64,000 nt of DNA from Micrococcus porci (lineage in GTDB: Bacteria; Actinomycetota; Actinomycetes; Actinomycetales; Micrococcaceae), in the NCBI RefSeq assembly GCF_020097155.1, contig NZ_CP083691.1:930001-994000 (forward strand), read 5' to 3'. Below, in pieces: positions 28,011 to 38,070 of the stretch. The notes beneath the pieces were generated by a model, which saw only the letters and a list, made by a program, of their open reading frames with translations, made no database searches and had not been told where the DNA came from. A program made the position numbers and the translations under genes. Numbering within the stretch: position 1 is the stretch's first letter; each line of letters starts with the position of its first letter.

Positions 28011-28378
28011 TGGACGCCGCCTGGACCGACTGGCTCGCGGCCGCCCTGCTGGTGGGCGGTGCCTTCTTCTCCCTCGTGGCCGGCGTGGGCATGACCCTGC
28101 TGCCCGACCTGCTCTCCCGCATGCACGCCTCGGCCAAGCCTCAGGTCCTGGGGCTGCTGCTCATGGCGTGCGGCGTCGCGGTGCTGTGGCAGGCGTGGGC
28201 GTGGGTGCCCGTGCTCGTGCTGGCCTGGGTGACCCAGATGATCACGGCACCGGTGGCCTCGCACCTGATCAGCCGCACCGGCTACCGCACCAAGCACGTG
28301 CGGCGGGACCTGCTGCACCGGGACGACCTCGCCGCCCAGGCCGAGCCCGGGCCGCGTGAGGACCCGGACGCCCGCTGA
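28010..28378 (+). CDS. mrpG: Na+/H+ antiporter subunit G
   Basis: 122 residues, three helices with the MrpG pattern AAALLVGGAFFSLVAGVGMT, LLPDLLSRMHASAKPQVLGL and WVTQMITAPVASHLISRTGYR. It is the last gene of the operon mrpA(B)CDEFG. ATG 28010 is preferred over the in-frame GTG at 28007. A hairpin between it and the convergent DUF4235 gene ends transcription. Confidence 0.93.
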   Translation: MDAAWTDWLAAALLVGGAFFSLVAGVGMTLLPDLLSRMHASAKPQVLGLLLMACGVAVLWQAWAWVPVLVLAWVTQMITAPVASHLISRTGYRTKHVRRDLLHRDDLAAQAEPGPREDPDAR

Positions 28379-28418
28379 CCTCCGCGCCCGGCGCCCGCGG
28401 GCCTGCCCGGGGACGACG

Positions 28419-28454
28419 ACGGCCGCCGTCGAGCTCCTGCCCGGCGGCGGCCGT
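28419..28454. terminator. Hairpin between convergent mrpG and DUF4235 gene
   Basis: Arms 28419-28428 and 28445-28454 pair over 10 bases. Read on the minus strand, it is followed by CGTCGTCC, the tail found at other terminators of this window. Confidence 0.6.
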
Positions 28455-28487
28455 GACGGTGCGGGCGGGACCCGCGCCGGGGAGGTC

Positions 28488-28766
28488 TCAGACCTCGTTG
28501 TCCACGTCGCTGGAGGTCTTCTGGGCGACCTTGCGCACGCCCTCCGCGGCGGCGCGCTGGCCGGCGACCTTCAGCACCGAGGCGATGCCCGCCGAGGCGA
28601 AGGTGAAGGCGAGGGCCTCGACCAGCGGCACGGTCTCGTCCGTGGCGTCGGAGGGGGCGTCGTGCCCGGTGACCAGCTTCCAGCCGCCGGCCACGAGGCG
28701 GGATGCCACGATGCCGCCGACGACGGTGATGCCGGTGGCCAGGACCTTCTGGATGACCTTGTCCAT
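28488..28766 (-). CDS. DUF4235 family small membrane protein
   Basis: 92 residues: two hydrophobic helices (VLATGITVVGGIVASRLVAG and LVEALAFTFASAGIASVLKV) with the sequence GGWKLVTGHDAP between them. This matches the actinobacterial DUF4235 family, whose function is unknown. The C-terminus is charged (VRKVAQKTSSDVDNEV). ATG 28766 follows GGAAGG. A TAGGGT element lies at about 28822-28827 on the minus strand. Confidence 0.85.
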   Translation of the reverse strand: MDKVIQKVLATGITVVGGIVASRLVAGGWKLVTGHDAPSDATDETVPLVEALAFTFASAGIASVLKVAGQRAAAEGVRKVAQKTSSDVDNEV

Positions 28767-28837
28767 GTGCGTGCCTTCCGTTCAGAGAGCGTCGCCGCGC
28801 CGTGCGCGCGGCCCTCGGACCACCCTAGCGGGAGGGC

Positions 28838-29842
28838 TCAGTCCTCGTCCCGGACCGGGTCGCCGCTGACGTGCACGCCGGGGTCGCCGTCGGCGTCGAG
28901 CCATGCCTGGAGGCGCTCGGTGAGCTCGGCGTCCACGGGGACGTCCTGCCCGTCCACGGCGCGGATGGGGAGCACCCCGCGGACCGAGGAGACCAGCCAC
29001 AGCCCGTCGGCGCCGTCGAGGTCGGCGGGAGCCAGGGGGCCGTAGCCCAGGCGCCAGCCGGCGGCCTCTGCGGCGGCGAAGATCACGGACTGCGACGTGC
29101 CCGCGAGGATGCCCTTCTGGCGCAGCGGGGTGACGATCCGGCGGGTGCCGTCCGCGCCGGTGCGGGCCAGCAGCAGGGTGGAGGTCGGGCCCTCCAGGAG
29201 GTAGCCGTCCGCCGACGTGAACACGACGTCGTCCGCGCCGTGCGCCTTCGCGTGGCGCAGGGCGGCCATGTTGACGGCGTAGGAGAGGGTCTTCGCGCCG
29301 GTGAGCAGCCACGGGGCGCCCTCGACGGCGGCGGAGTCCAGGCCGCGCTCCAGCAGCAGCACCCGCACGCCCTCCGCGCGCTCGGCATCCGAGGTGCGGG
29401 GGGCCGGGGTGAGCAGCGCCCACGCCGTGGGCCGGGCCTCGACGCCGGCCGGGGCCTCCGGGCCGCGGGTCACCGTGAGCCGGACGGAGAGCCGGTCGCC
29501 GGGGGCCACGGGGTTCGCGGCGGCGAACCCCGCCAGCCCCGCCTCGATCGCGGCGCGCCACGGCTCCGGGTCGGGGGCGGCGATCCCGAGGGCGTCGGCG
29601 GAGGAGGCGAGGCGGCCGAGGTGGGCGGCCAGCTTGCGCATGGCGAACGTCCCGGTCTCGTCGGCCACGGCCAGGGCGGTCTCGAACAGGCCGTCGCCGC
29701 GGGTCACGCCCTGGTCGGTGACGCTCAGGTGCGGGGCGGCCGGGTCGGCCAGGCGCGGGTCGGCGTCGGGGGAGAGCAGGACGAGCACGGGCTCGCCCGG
29801 CGCGGGGGTGTGGGCGGCGGGGGCGGGGTTCGAGGTGGGCAT
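28838..29842 (-). CDS. Aminotransferase class IV / aminodeoxychorismate lyase-like enzyme
   Basis: 334 residues of the fold-type IV PLP enzyme family. VTRGDGLFETALAV starts the active-site region, LLTGAKTLSYAVNMAAL contains the PLP-binding Lys (near residue 185), and SADGYLLEGPTSTLLLA holds the conserved Glu. LRQKGILAGTSQSV and SSVRGVLPIRAVDG fit PabC rather than IlvE. The likely reaction is 4-amino-4-deoxychorismate to 4-aminobenzoate plus pyruvate for folate, but D-amino-acid or branched-chain activity cannot be excluded. It starts leaderless at ATG 29842. Confidence 0.87.
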   Translation of the reverse strand: MPTSNPAPAAHTPAPGEPVLVLLSPDADPRLADPAAPHLSVTDQGVTRGDGLFETALAVADETGTFAMRKLAAHLGRLASSADALGIAAPDPEPWRAAIEAGLAGFAAANPVAPGDRLSVRLTVTRGPEAPAGVEARPTAWALLTPAPRTSDAERAEGVRVLLLERGLDSAAVEGAPWLLTGAKTLSYAVNMAALRHAKAHGADDVVFTSADGYLLEGPTSTLLLARTGADGTRRIVTPLRQKGILAGTSQSVIFAAAEAAGWRLGYGPLAPADLDGADGLWLVSSVRGVLPIRAVDGQDVPVDAELTERLQAWLDADGDPGVHVSGDPVRDED

Positions 29843-29849
29843 GGGCGCC

Positions 29850-29855
29850 AGGATA
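29850..29855 (-). promoter_or_regulatory. -10 element (TATCCT), leaderless start for the class IV aminotransferase gene
   Basis: TATCCT on the minus strand, seven bases before ATG 29842; no ribosome-binding site. Confidence 0.5.
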
Positions 29856-29876
29856 GCCCGGCGCCCATGCCCGGGC

Positions 29877-32800
29877 TCAGGCGCGGTCCGCGCCCACGGG
29901 GGCGGCGTCGGCGGCCTCCCCGGCGGCGCCGTGCCGCTCGAGCCCGGCGCCCTCCACGTCCACGTCCGGGAGGATCCGGTCCAGCCACTTCGGGAGCCAC
30001 CAGGCGGCGTCGCCGAGCAGGTGCATGAGCGCGGGCATCAGCAGGAGGCGCACGACGAACGCGTCCAGCAGCACGCCGAAGGCCAGGCCGAAGCCGATGG
30101 GGCGGATCATCGCGTCGTGGGAGAACACGAAGCCGCCGAGCACCGAGATCATGATGATCGCCGCCGCCGTCACCACGGCGCGGCCGGCGCGCAGGCCGGT
30201 CATGACGGCGTCGCGCGCGGGCTGCCCGTGGGCGTAGGCCTCCCGCATGCCGGAGGCGATGAACAGCTGGTAGTCCATGGCCAGGCCGAAGAGCACGCCG
30301 ATCATGATGGTCGGCAGGAAGCTCAGCACCGGGCCGGGCGCGTGCACGTTGAACAGGCCGCCCAGCCAGCCCCACTGGTAGATGGCCACCACGCCGCCCA
30401 TGGCCGCGAACACGGACAGCACGAACCCGCCCGTCGCGATGAGCGGCACCAGGATCGAGCGGAACACCAGGATCATGATCAGCAGGGACAGCCCGACGAC
30501 GACGCCCAGGTACAGCGGGAGCGCGGCGGAGAGCTTCTCCGAGACGTCGATGAACCCGGAGGTCACGCCGGCCACGCCGAGGTTCGACGCCTCCCCGGCG
30601 GGCTCGGTGTCCCGGAGGGTGTGGACGAGGTCCCCCGTGGAGATCGCGTTGGGTCCCTCCTCCGGAAGCACCTGGAACATGGCCGTGGTGCGGTCCTGGT
30701 TGAACCCGGCCGGGACCACGGCGGCCACGTGCTCCAGGCCCTTGAGCTGCTCGCCCACCTGGACCTGCGCGTCCTCGGCGGTGGTCTCGTCCAGGCCGGA
30801 GGGCAGGTCCACGGTGACCACCAGGGGCCCGTTGTAGCCCTCGCCGAACTCGTCGGCGATCAGCTCGTAGGAGACCTGGGAGTCCGAGCCCACGGGCTCG
30901 GAGGCGCCGTCGGGCAGGCCCAGGCGCATGCTGCCGAAGGGGATGGCGACGACGATCAGCGCGGCGGCCGACGCGAGCACGGTGGCGACCGCGGCCGGCG
31001 TGGACATGCGCCGGCGGCGGCGGGCGTCCCGCACGGCGCGCGCAGCCGAGCGCGAGACGGGGGCGGCCGCGTGCGAGCCGGAGGGGGCCGCGGCGTCGTC
31101 GGCGACGGGGGCGGCCTCTGCGGCCCGGCGGGCCCGCTCCTTGCGGGAGAGGATCCGCATCCCGGCCAGGGAGAGCAGGGCGGGGGTGAGGGTGACCGCC
31201 ACGAGCACGGCCACGGCCACGCAGACCGCGCCCACGGTGCCCATCAGGCCCAGGAAGGGGATGCCGGTGACGTTGAGGGCCACCAGCGCGATCACCACGG
31301 TGATGCCGGCGAACACCACGGCGTTGCCGGAGGTGCCGTTGGCCAGGGCGATGGACGCGTGCAGCGGGGTGCCGCGCTTGAGCTCCAGCCGGTGCCGGTT
31401 GACGATGAACAGCGCGTAGTCGATGCCCACGGCCAGGCCCAGCATGATGCCGAGCACCGGGGTCACGGACATCATCTCCACGACGCCGGAGAAGGCCAGC
31501 GCGCCGGCCGCGCCCACCCCGACGCCGATCAGCGCGTTCACCAGCGGCAGGCCCGCGCCCACCAGGGTGCCGAGCATGAGGACCAGCACGAGGGCCGCCA
31601 CGGCCAGGCCGACGACCTCACCGGGGCCGATCAGCGAGGGCATGGTGGCGTTGAGCGCCTGCGTGGGGATGGCGCGCACGCCGGGGATGTCGGCGTCGGC
31701 CAAGGCGTCGATGACGGCGGTCTTCTGCTCCGTGGTCACGTCCAGCGAGGGGCGGTCGAACGCGACCGTGCCCAGGGCGGCGGAGCCGTCCTCGGAGACC
31801 ACGCGGTAGCCGTCCGTGAGGGTGAGCATCCGCTGGCCGCGGTCCGCCTTCTCCCGGCCGGCGGCCAGGTCCTTCCGGGCCTGCTCCAGCTGCGCGGGGC
31901 CGTCGGCGAGCTTCGCCTCGTTCTGGGCGATCTCGGCGCGGCCCGCCTCGAGCTCCCGCACGCCCTGCTCGTGCTCCGCGCGGCCGGCGTCGATCTTCTG
32001 CTGCTGGGCGTCCAGCTCGGCACGGGCCGCGGTCAGGGCCTTCTCCCGACCCGCGGCCAGCTGTGCGCGGCCCTGCTCCAGCTCGGCGGCGGCGGCCGCC
32101 AGCTTCTCCTCGCCTGCGTCGAACTCGGCGCGTCCGGCCTCGGTCCGCGCGCGGGCCTCCTCGAGCTGCGCGGCGCCGGCGTCGAGCTTCTCCCGCTCGG
32201 GGGCCAGCCGTGCGTCGACCGCGGCGGCGGCCTGCTCCGGGGTGGCCCCGGCGGCCTCCGCCTGGGCGATCGCCTGCGCACGCCCGGCCTCGAACCGCGC
32301 CTGGGCCTGCTCGAGGGCGGCCTCCTGCTTCGCGATCTCCGCCTCGGCGGCCTCGAGGGCCGGCCGCTGCTCCTCGAGTGCGGCCACACCGGCGTCGTAC
32401 TCGGCCTGGCCGGCGTCCAGCTTCTGCTGCGCCTCGGTCAGGGGCGCGGTGGCCTCGGCGGGCAGGGCGTCCAGCCCGCGGGCCTCGAGGTCGGCGCGGG
32501 CCGCGTCGAGCTTCTCCTGGCCCGCGTCGAGCTGCGCGGCGGCGGCGTCGAGCTCCTTCTGGCCCGCCTCGGCCTTGTCCTTCGCCTCGGCCAGCTGCGC
32601 GCGCCCGTCCTCCAGGGCCTTCTCGTTCTCCGCGATCTTCTGCTCGCCCTCGGCGATCTGGCGGCGGCCGTCCTCGAGGGCGGTGCGGGCCTCGTCCTGC
32701 TGGCGGGCGACGTCGAACGGGTCCACCACGGAATCCACCGCGTCCTGTCCCTCCACGCCGCGCAGGGCGTCGCTGACCGCGCGGCGCTGGGCTTCCGTGA

Positions 32801-33047
32801 AGGCGGAGCCGTCCTCGGTGGCGAAGACCACCTGGCCGGTGCCCTTGGCGGCGTCCGGGAACTGCTCCTTGAGCCGGTCCGTGACCTGGGCCGTGGGCGT
32901 GCCGGGGATGGTCACCGCGGTGGTGAGGGTGCCGCTGAACGCGAGGAACGCGCCCACGGCGAGGGCCAGGGCGATGAGCCAGGCGAGGATCGCCGCCCAG
33001 GGGCGACGCGCGGAGGCGAGGCCGAGGCGGTGGAGGAGCGTGGCCAT
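29877..33047 (-). CDS. MMPL/RND-superfamily transporter with a long periplasmic coiled-coil insert
   Basis: 1056 residues. After the first helix (AAILAWLIALALAVGAFLAF, about 18-38), residues about 150-420 form a long charged region of repeated units such as ALEDGRAQLAEAKDK, QKELDAAAAQLDAG and QEKLDAARADLEA. This resembles the YhgE/Pip tape-measure coiled coil. The remaining helices follow in two MMPL bundles (MLGLAVGIDYALFIVNRHR and IGVLFGLAMDYQLFIASGM each with the transport Asp-Tyr). Such proteins export lipids or small molecules using the proton gradient. ATG 33047 has GGAAGG upstream; the longer frame to 33119 lacks support. Confidence 0.88.
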   Translation of the reverse strand: MATLLHRLGLASARRPWAAILAWLIALALAVGAFLAFSGTLTTAVTIPGTPTAQVTDRLKEQFPDAAKGTGQVVFATEDGSAFTEAQRRAVSDALRGVEGQDAVDSVVDPFDVARQQDEARTALEDGRRQIAEGEQKIAENEKALEDGRAQLAEAKDKAEAGQKELDAAAAQLDAGQEKLDAARADLEARGLDALPAEATAPLTEAQQKLDAGQAEYDAGVAALEEQRPALEAAEAEIAKQEAALEQAQARFEAGRAQAIAQAEAAGATPEQAAAAVDARLAPEREKLDAGAAQLEEARARTEAGRAEFDAGEEKLAAAAAELEQGRAQLAAGREKALTAARAELDAQQQKIDAGRAEHEQGVRELEAGRAEIAQNEAKLADGPAQLEQARKDLAAGREKADRGQRMLTLTDGYRVVSEDGSAALGTVAFDRPSLDVTTEQKTAVIDALADADIPGVRAIPTQALNATMPSLIGPGEVVGLAVAALVLVLMLGTLVGAGLPLVNALIGVGVGAAGALAFSGVVEMMSVTPVLGIMLGLAVGIDYALFIVNRHRLELKRGTPLHASIALANGTSGNAVVFAGITVVIALVALNVTGIPFLGLMGTVGAVCVAVAVLVAVTLTPALLSLAGMRILSRKERARRAAEAAPVADDAAAPSGSHAAAPVSRSAARAVRDARRRRRMSTPAAVATVLASAAALIVVAIPFGSMRLGLPDGASEPVGSDSQVSYELIADEFGEGYNGPLVVTVDLPSGLDETTAEDAQVQVGEQLKGLEHVAAVVPAGFNQDRTTAMFQVLPEEGPNAISTGDLVHTLRDTEPAGEASNLGVAGVTSGFIDVSEKLSAALPLYLGVVVGLSLLIMILVFRSILVPLIATGGFVLSVFAAMGGVVAIYQWGWLGGLFNVHAPGPVLSFLPTIMIGVLFGLAMDYQLFIASGMREAYAHGQPARDAVMTGLRAGRAVVTAAAIIMISVLGGFVFSHDAMIRPIGFGLAFGVLLDAFVVRLLLMPALMHLLGDAAWWLPKWLDRILPDVDVEGAGLERHGAAGEAADAAPVGADRA

Positions 33048-33119
33048 GGGGCGGTGCCTTCCGTGCGGGAGCGGGGAGCGGGGAGCGGGGACGCCGGCCG
33101 GGAGGTGGCGGACGCGCAC

Positions 33120-33125
33120 ATCCTA
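33120..33125 (-). promoter_or_regulatory. Candidate -10 element (TAGGAT) for the MMPL gene
   Basis: TAGGAT on the minus strand, giving a leader of about 65-70 bases with GGAAGG before ATG 33047. Confidence 0.4.
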
Positions 33126-33192
33126 CGTCAAGCGGAGCGCGGCGCTCCGGTCGGGGGAGGCTCCGGCGGCGGGCCCCGTCGGTCGGGCCGGG

Positions 33193-33744
33193 TCAGGCCG
33201 AGGGGCGGGTCTCCGGCAGTGAGGCGTCCTTCGCCTGCTCCTGCGTCAGCCACTCCTGGATGCCGACGGCGGCCTCGCGGGCCCGCACCACCAGGAAGCC
33301 CAGCTGCGCGGTGTCCGCGGAGACGGAGAGCGGCAGCTGGCCCAGGGGCGGCTGCACGAAGCTGGCCAGCACCACGTGGCCGTGGCCGGTGGACAGGCTC
33401 ACCATGGCCTGCTGCGGGGACGCCGCGCCCGAGGAGACGATCTCCGCCTGCGAGGAGGCGACGGCGTACATCGACGAGTTCAGGGCCGCCAGCCGGCCCA
33501 CGTCCGCCTGGGGCACGCCGAGGGAGCGGAGGTTCATGCCGTCCGCCGTGCACAGCATGGCGCTGCGGATCTCCGGGAACTCCCGCTGCAGCTGCTGCAG
33601 CCGCGGCAGGGCCATGGTGCCGATCACGCGGGACCACAGCTCCCAGTGCTCGGCGATCTCCGGGTCCAGCGTCACCTCCTCGGCGTCGGAGGGGCCGCCG
33701 GCGACCACGTCCGCCGGCTCCTGGTGCGGGTTCTGGTCGGTCAT
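33193..33744 (-). CDS. Roadblock/LC7-like domain protein, partner of the GTPase gene
   Basis: 183 residues. The central part reads like a Roadblock/LC7 fold: LQQLQREFPEIRSAMLCTAD, NLRSLGVPQADVGRLAALNSS and MYAVASSQAEI, then strands GHGHVVLASF and TAQLGFLVVR. Such domains dimerise and act as GTPase regulators (MglB type). The gene overlaps the stop of the upstream GTPase gene by four bases (ATGA), so the two are coupled. A second LC7 protein is encoded divergently at 34351. Role: possibly cell polarity or signalling, inferred only. Confidence 0.75.
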   Translation of the reverse strand: MTDQNPHQEPADVVAGGPSDAEEVTLDPEIAEHWELWSRVIGTMALPRLQQLQREFPEIRSAMLCTADGMNLRSLGVPQADVGRLAALNSSMYAVASSQAEIVSSGAASPQQAMVSLSTGHGHVVLASFVQPPLGQLPLSVSADTAQLGFLVVRAREAAVGIQEWLTQEQAKDASLPETRPSA

Positions 33745-34187
33745 GCGGCTCTCCCGGGGGTCAGGGCCAGGCTGGCGACGGTGCGCCCCCACACGGACTC
33801 GTCGCCGAGCAGCTCCAGCCACCGGCCGATCTCGAACGCCGCGTCGGGGCGCTGCCCGAAGACCCAGAGCACGAGGCGCGCGCGGCGGGCCGTGACGGAG
33901 TCGCGGGCGGAGGAGAAGCGCACCTGCCCGGGGGTGCCGAGCAGGGCGATCCGGCGCCCCTCCGGGTCCGTCCACTCGCCGTAGTCGATGCCCACGGTGG
34001 TGGTGGTCTTGCCGTCCTGCGCGGGCTCGGTGAACGCGAGCGTGGACCGGCGCACGTCGGTGCCCGCCACGGAGACGTCGGAGAGCGCGGTGACCGCCGT
34101 GGTCTTGCCCACGCCCATGGGCCCCACGAACACCACCTGGCGCGCCGTGGTGGCGCCGATGACGGCGTCGGACGGGGCTGGTGACAG
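33741..34187 (-). CDS. Small Ras-like GTPase/ATPase, probable CTG start
   Basis: About 148 residues with Walker A FVGPMGVGKTTAVTALSD near residue 20, a TTTTVGIDYGEW switch I-like segment, ALLGTPGQVRF (switch II, the DxxGQ position read as GTPGQ) and a following LWVFGQRPDAAFE. This is the small GTP-binding protein type paired with Roadblock proteins (MglA or conservon D class). No ATG, GTG or TTG fits the family N-terminus. A CTG at 34187 has GAGAGG at 34199-34194 six bases upstream and gives the expected length, so CTG is the best start. Confidence 0.78.
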   Translation of the reverse strand: MSPAPSDAVIGATTARQVVFVGPMGVGKTTAVTALSDVSVAGTDVRRSTLAFTEPAQDGKTTTTVGIDYGEWTDPEGRRIALLGTPGQVRFSSARDSVTARRARLVLWVFGQRPDAAFEIGRWLELLGDESVWGRTVASLALTPGRAA

Positions 34188-34223
34188 GGGGGTCCTCTCG
34201 GGGCGCGTACCGAGGAGGATGTC

Positions 34224-34229
34224 TAGAAT
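34224..34229 (+). promoter_or_regulatory. -10 element (TAGAAT) for the divergent Roadblock gene
   Basis: TAGAAT gives a start site near 34236 and a leader of about 115 bases before ATG 34351. The -35 region is weak. The hexamer sits within TCTAGA, a palindrome, in the region between the two divergent units. Confidence 0.45.
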
Positions 34230-34350
34230 CGCGAGCGCATGCGCCCGCTCGTCCGACGACGGAGCGGCGGTGCCCCGCCTCGGCTCCGTGTCCGGCGGAC
34301 ATGCGGGCACCCCCGCGGACCCCACATCCCCCGACCCCCAGGAGATCACC

Positions 34351-34719
34351 ATGGCCAGCCAGGAAGAGCTGACGCGCATCATCGACAACATCAACGCCGA
34401 CGTGAACGGCTTCATCGGCGCCTCGATCGTCGACATGGAGACCGGCATGCCGCTGGCCTCGCGCTCCACGCGCGCCGACTTCGACCTCGAGGTCGCCTCC
34501 GCCTACAACTCCGAGATGGTCAAGTCCAAGCTCAAGACCATCCAGGTGCTCAACATCCGCACCACCCTGGAGGACATGCTGCTGACCCTGGGCGACCAGC
34601 TGCACCTGATCAAGATGCTCGACGAGCGCACCTTCCTGTACGTCGCCGCGGACCGCTCCGCCACGAACCTGGCGCTGCTGCGCTCGGCCGTGAACCGTCA
34701 CACCGTCAACTTCCGCTGA
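34351..34719 (+). CDS. Roadblock/LC7-like protein (divergent partner of the GTPase unit)
   Basis: 122 residues. SQEELTRIIDNINADVNGFI, ASIVDMETGMPLASRSTRAD and SAYNSEMVKSKLKTIQVLNI form helices and strands of a Roadblock/LC7-like fold. LEDMLLTLGDQLHLIKMLDE and TFLYVAADRSATNLALLRSA follow. It is similar in plan to, but not the same as, the protein encoded at 33193. ATG 34351 follows AGGAG at 34340-34344. Together with the divergent GTPase/Roadblock pair it forms a compact three-gene module; its target is unknown. Confidence 0.78.
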   Translation: MASQEELTRIIDNINADVNGFIGASIVDMETGMPLASRSTRADFDLEVASAYNSEMVKSKLKTIQVLNIRTTLEDMLLTLGDQLHLIKMLDERTFLYVAADRSATNLALLRSAVNRHTVNFR

Positions 34720-34735
34720 CCGGTGGCGCCCACGG

Positions 34736-34766
34736 CGCCCCGTCGAGCCCTCGGCTCGGCGGGGCG
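34736..34766. terminator. Hairpin terminator between convergent genes
   Basis: Arms 34736-34749 and 34753-34766 pair over 14 bases with one G-T pair around a three-base loop, followed by TCGGGCGTCTCTCT on the plus strand. It lies between the Roadblock gene and the convergent kinase gene. Confidence 0.8.
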
Positions 34767-34808
34767 TCGGGCGTCTCTCTCCCCCCGGTCCGCGACGCCA
34801 GGGTCGAC

Positions 34809-35369
34809 TCAGGTGGACAGGCGCAGGTCGGCGGCGCCCGCCGGGTCCGCGGCCGCGAGGTAGGCCTCCTCCTGCCGTGCCCAGCGCTCCCAGTGGGGCG
34901 CGTAGGCGTCTCCGTCCCGGGCCAGCGCGGCGGTGCGCCGGACGTCCTCGGGCGCGTCGACCCACACGGCGAGGTCCAGCAGCGGGCGGGCGCCGGGGCA
35001 GAGGGCTCCGACGCCCTCGCAGACGACGACGTCCAGCGCGTCGGGGTCCAGGGCGCGCGCCTCCCCGGGGGCGCCGGCGTGCCAGTCCCAGGCGCGCCAG
35101 CCGGCGGGTCGTCCCGCGGCGAGGGCGGCGACCGCGCGGACGTAGGGGCCGTCGTCGGCCGTGGCGGCGGCGAGGCCGTCCCACCCCGGGTACATCTCCT
35201 CGATGTGCAGGACGTCCACGCGGGCGTGCGGGGCCAGGCGTGCCGCCAGGGCCGCGGCCAGCGTGGTCTTTCCGGCCCCGGAGCGGCCGTCCAGGCCGAT
35301 CAGCGCGGGACGGGGCGCGCTCACGGGCCCTCCGGGGCGCGCCGTGCCGGGCTCGGTGGAGGCGTTCAC
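34809..35369 (-). CDS. P-loop nucleoside/uridine kinase-like protein
   Basis: 186 residues. Walker A LIGLDGRSGAGKTTLAAAL is near residue 27, DVLHIEEMYPGWDGL has the acidic residue pair used by uridine-kinase-like enzymes, and DVVVCEGVGALCPGARPLLD and VWVDAPEDVRRTAALARDGD follow. It likely phosphorylates a nucleoside or related small molecule; the substrate cannot be told. GTG 35369 is preceded by TAGGAT with eight bases between, fitting a leaderless start. Longer frames upstream lack a start signal. Confidence 0.8.
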   Translation of the reverse strand: MNASTEPGTARPGGPVSAPRPALIGLDGRSGAGKTTLAAALAARLAPHARVDVLHIEEMYPGWDGLAAATADDGPYVRAVAALAAGRPAGWRAWDWHAGAPGEARALDPDALDVVVCEGVGALCPGARPLLDLAVWVDAPEDVRRTAALARDGDAYAPHWERWARQEEAYLAAADPAGAADLRLST

Positions 35370-35377
35370 GGCGCCCG

Positions 35378-35383
35378 ATCCTA
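35378..35383 (-). promoter_or_regulatory. -10 element (TAGGAT), leaderless start for the kinase gene
   Basis: TAGGAT on the minus strand, eight bases before GTG 35369; no ribosome-binding site. Confidence 0.45.
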
Positions 35384-35505
35384 CGTCGCCGACCGGGCGG
35401 CCGTCCGTCCCGAGGACCTCCCGCCCGCCCGGGCAGGCGAAGGGCTCCGCCGGATCCGCCCGGCGGGGCCCTCGTCCGCATCCGGTCACGCGGACCGACG
35501 GCAGG

Positions 35506-37925
<2,420 letters not shown>

Positions 37926-37968
37926 CCCGTCCGATCGGGTCCGGCGCTGACCGGGCCCCGGCGGCACC

Positions 37969-38011
37969 GGCGGGCCGGCCACGAGGGCACCACCCGCGTG
38001 GCCGGCCCGCC
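37969..38011 (+). terminator. Strong hairpin between dnaK and grpE
   Basis: Arms 37969-37983 and 37997-38011 are perfectly complementary over 15 bases with a 13-base loop, followed by GTCCTCTCCC. It lies inside the operon, so it may lower expression of grpE-dnaJ-hspR relative to dnaK or protect the dnaK 3' end. Confidence 0.7.
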
Positions 38012-38070
38012 GTCCTCTCCCGCACCTCCCACGCCGCGCCCGCCGCGGCCCGTGACGAAAGGACCCCAGC

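Noticed and set aside
33068..33090. Tandem GGGAGCG units before the MMPL gene
   Set aside because: Three short copies in low-complexity G-rich leader DNA; likely slippage with no supported function.
29301..34184. Plus-strand open frame of about 1,600 codons opposite the MMPL gene
   Set aside because: Composition of a shadow frame; the minus strand encodes recognisable MMPL, Roadblock and GTPase proteins.
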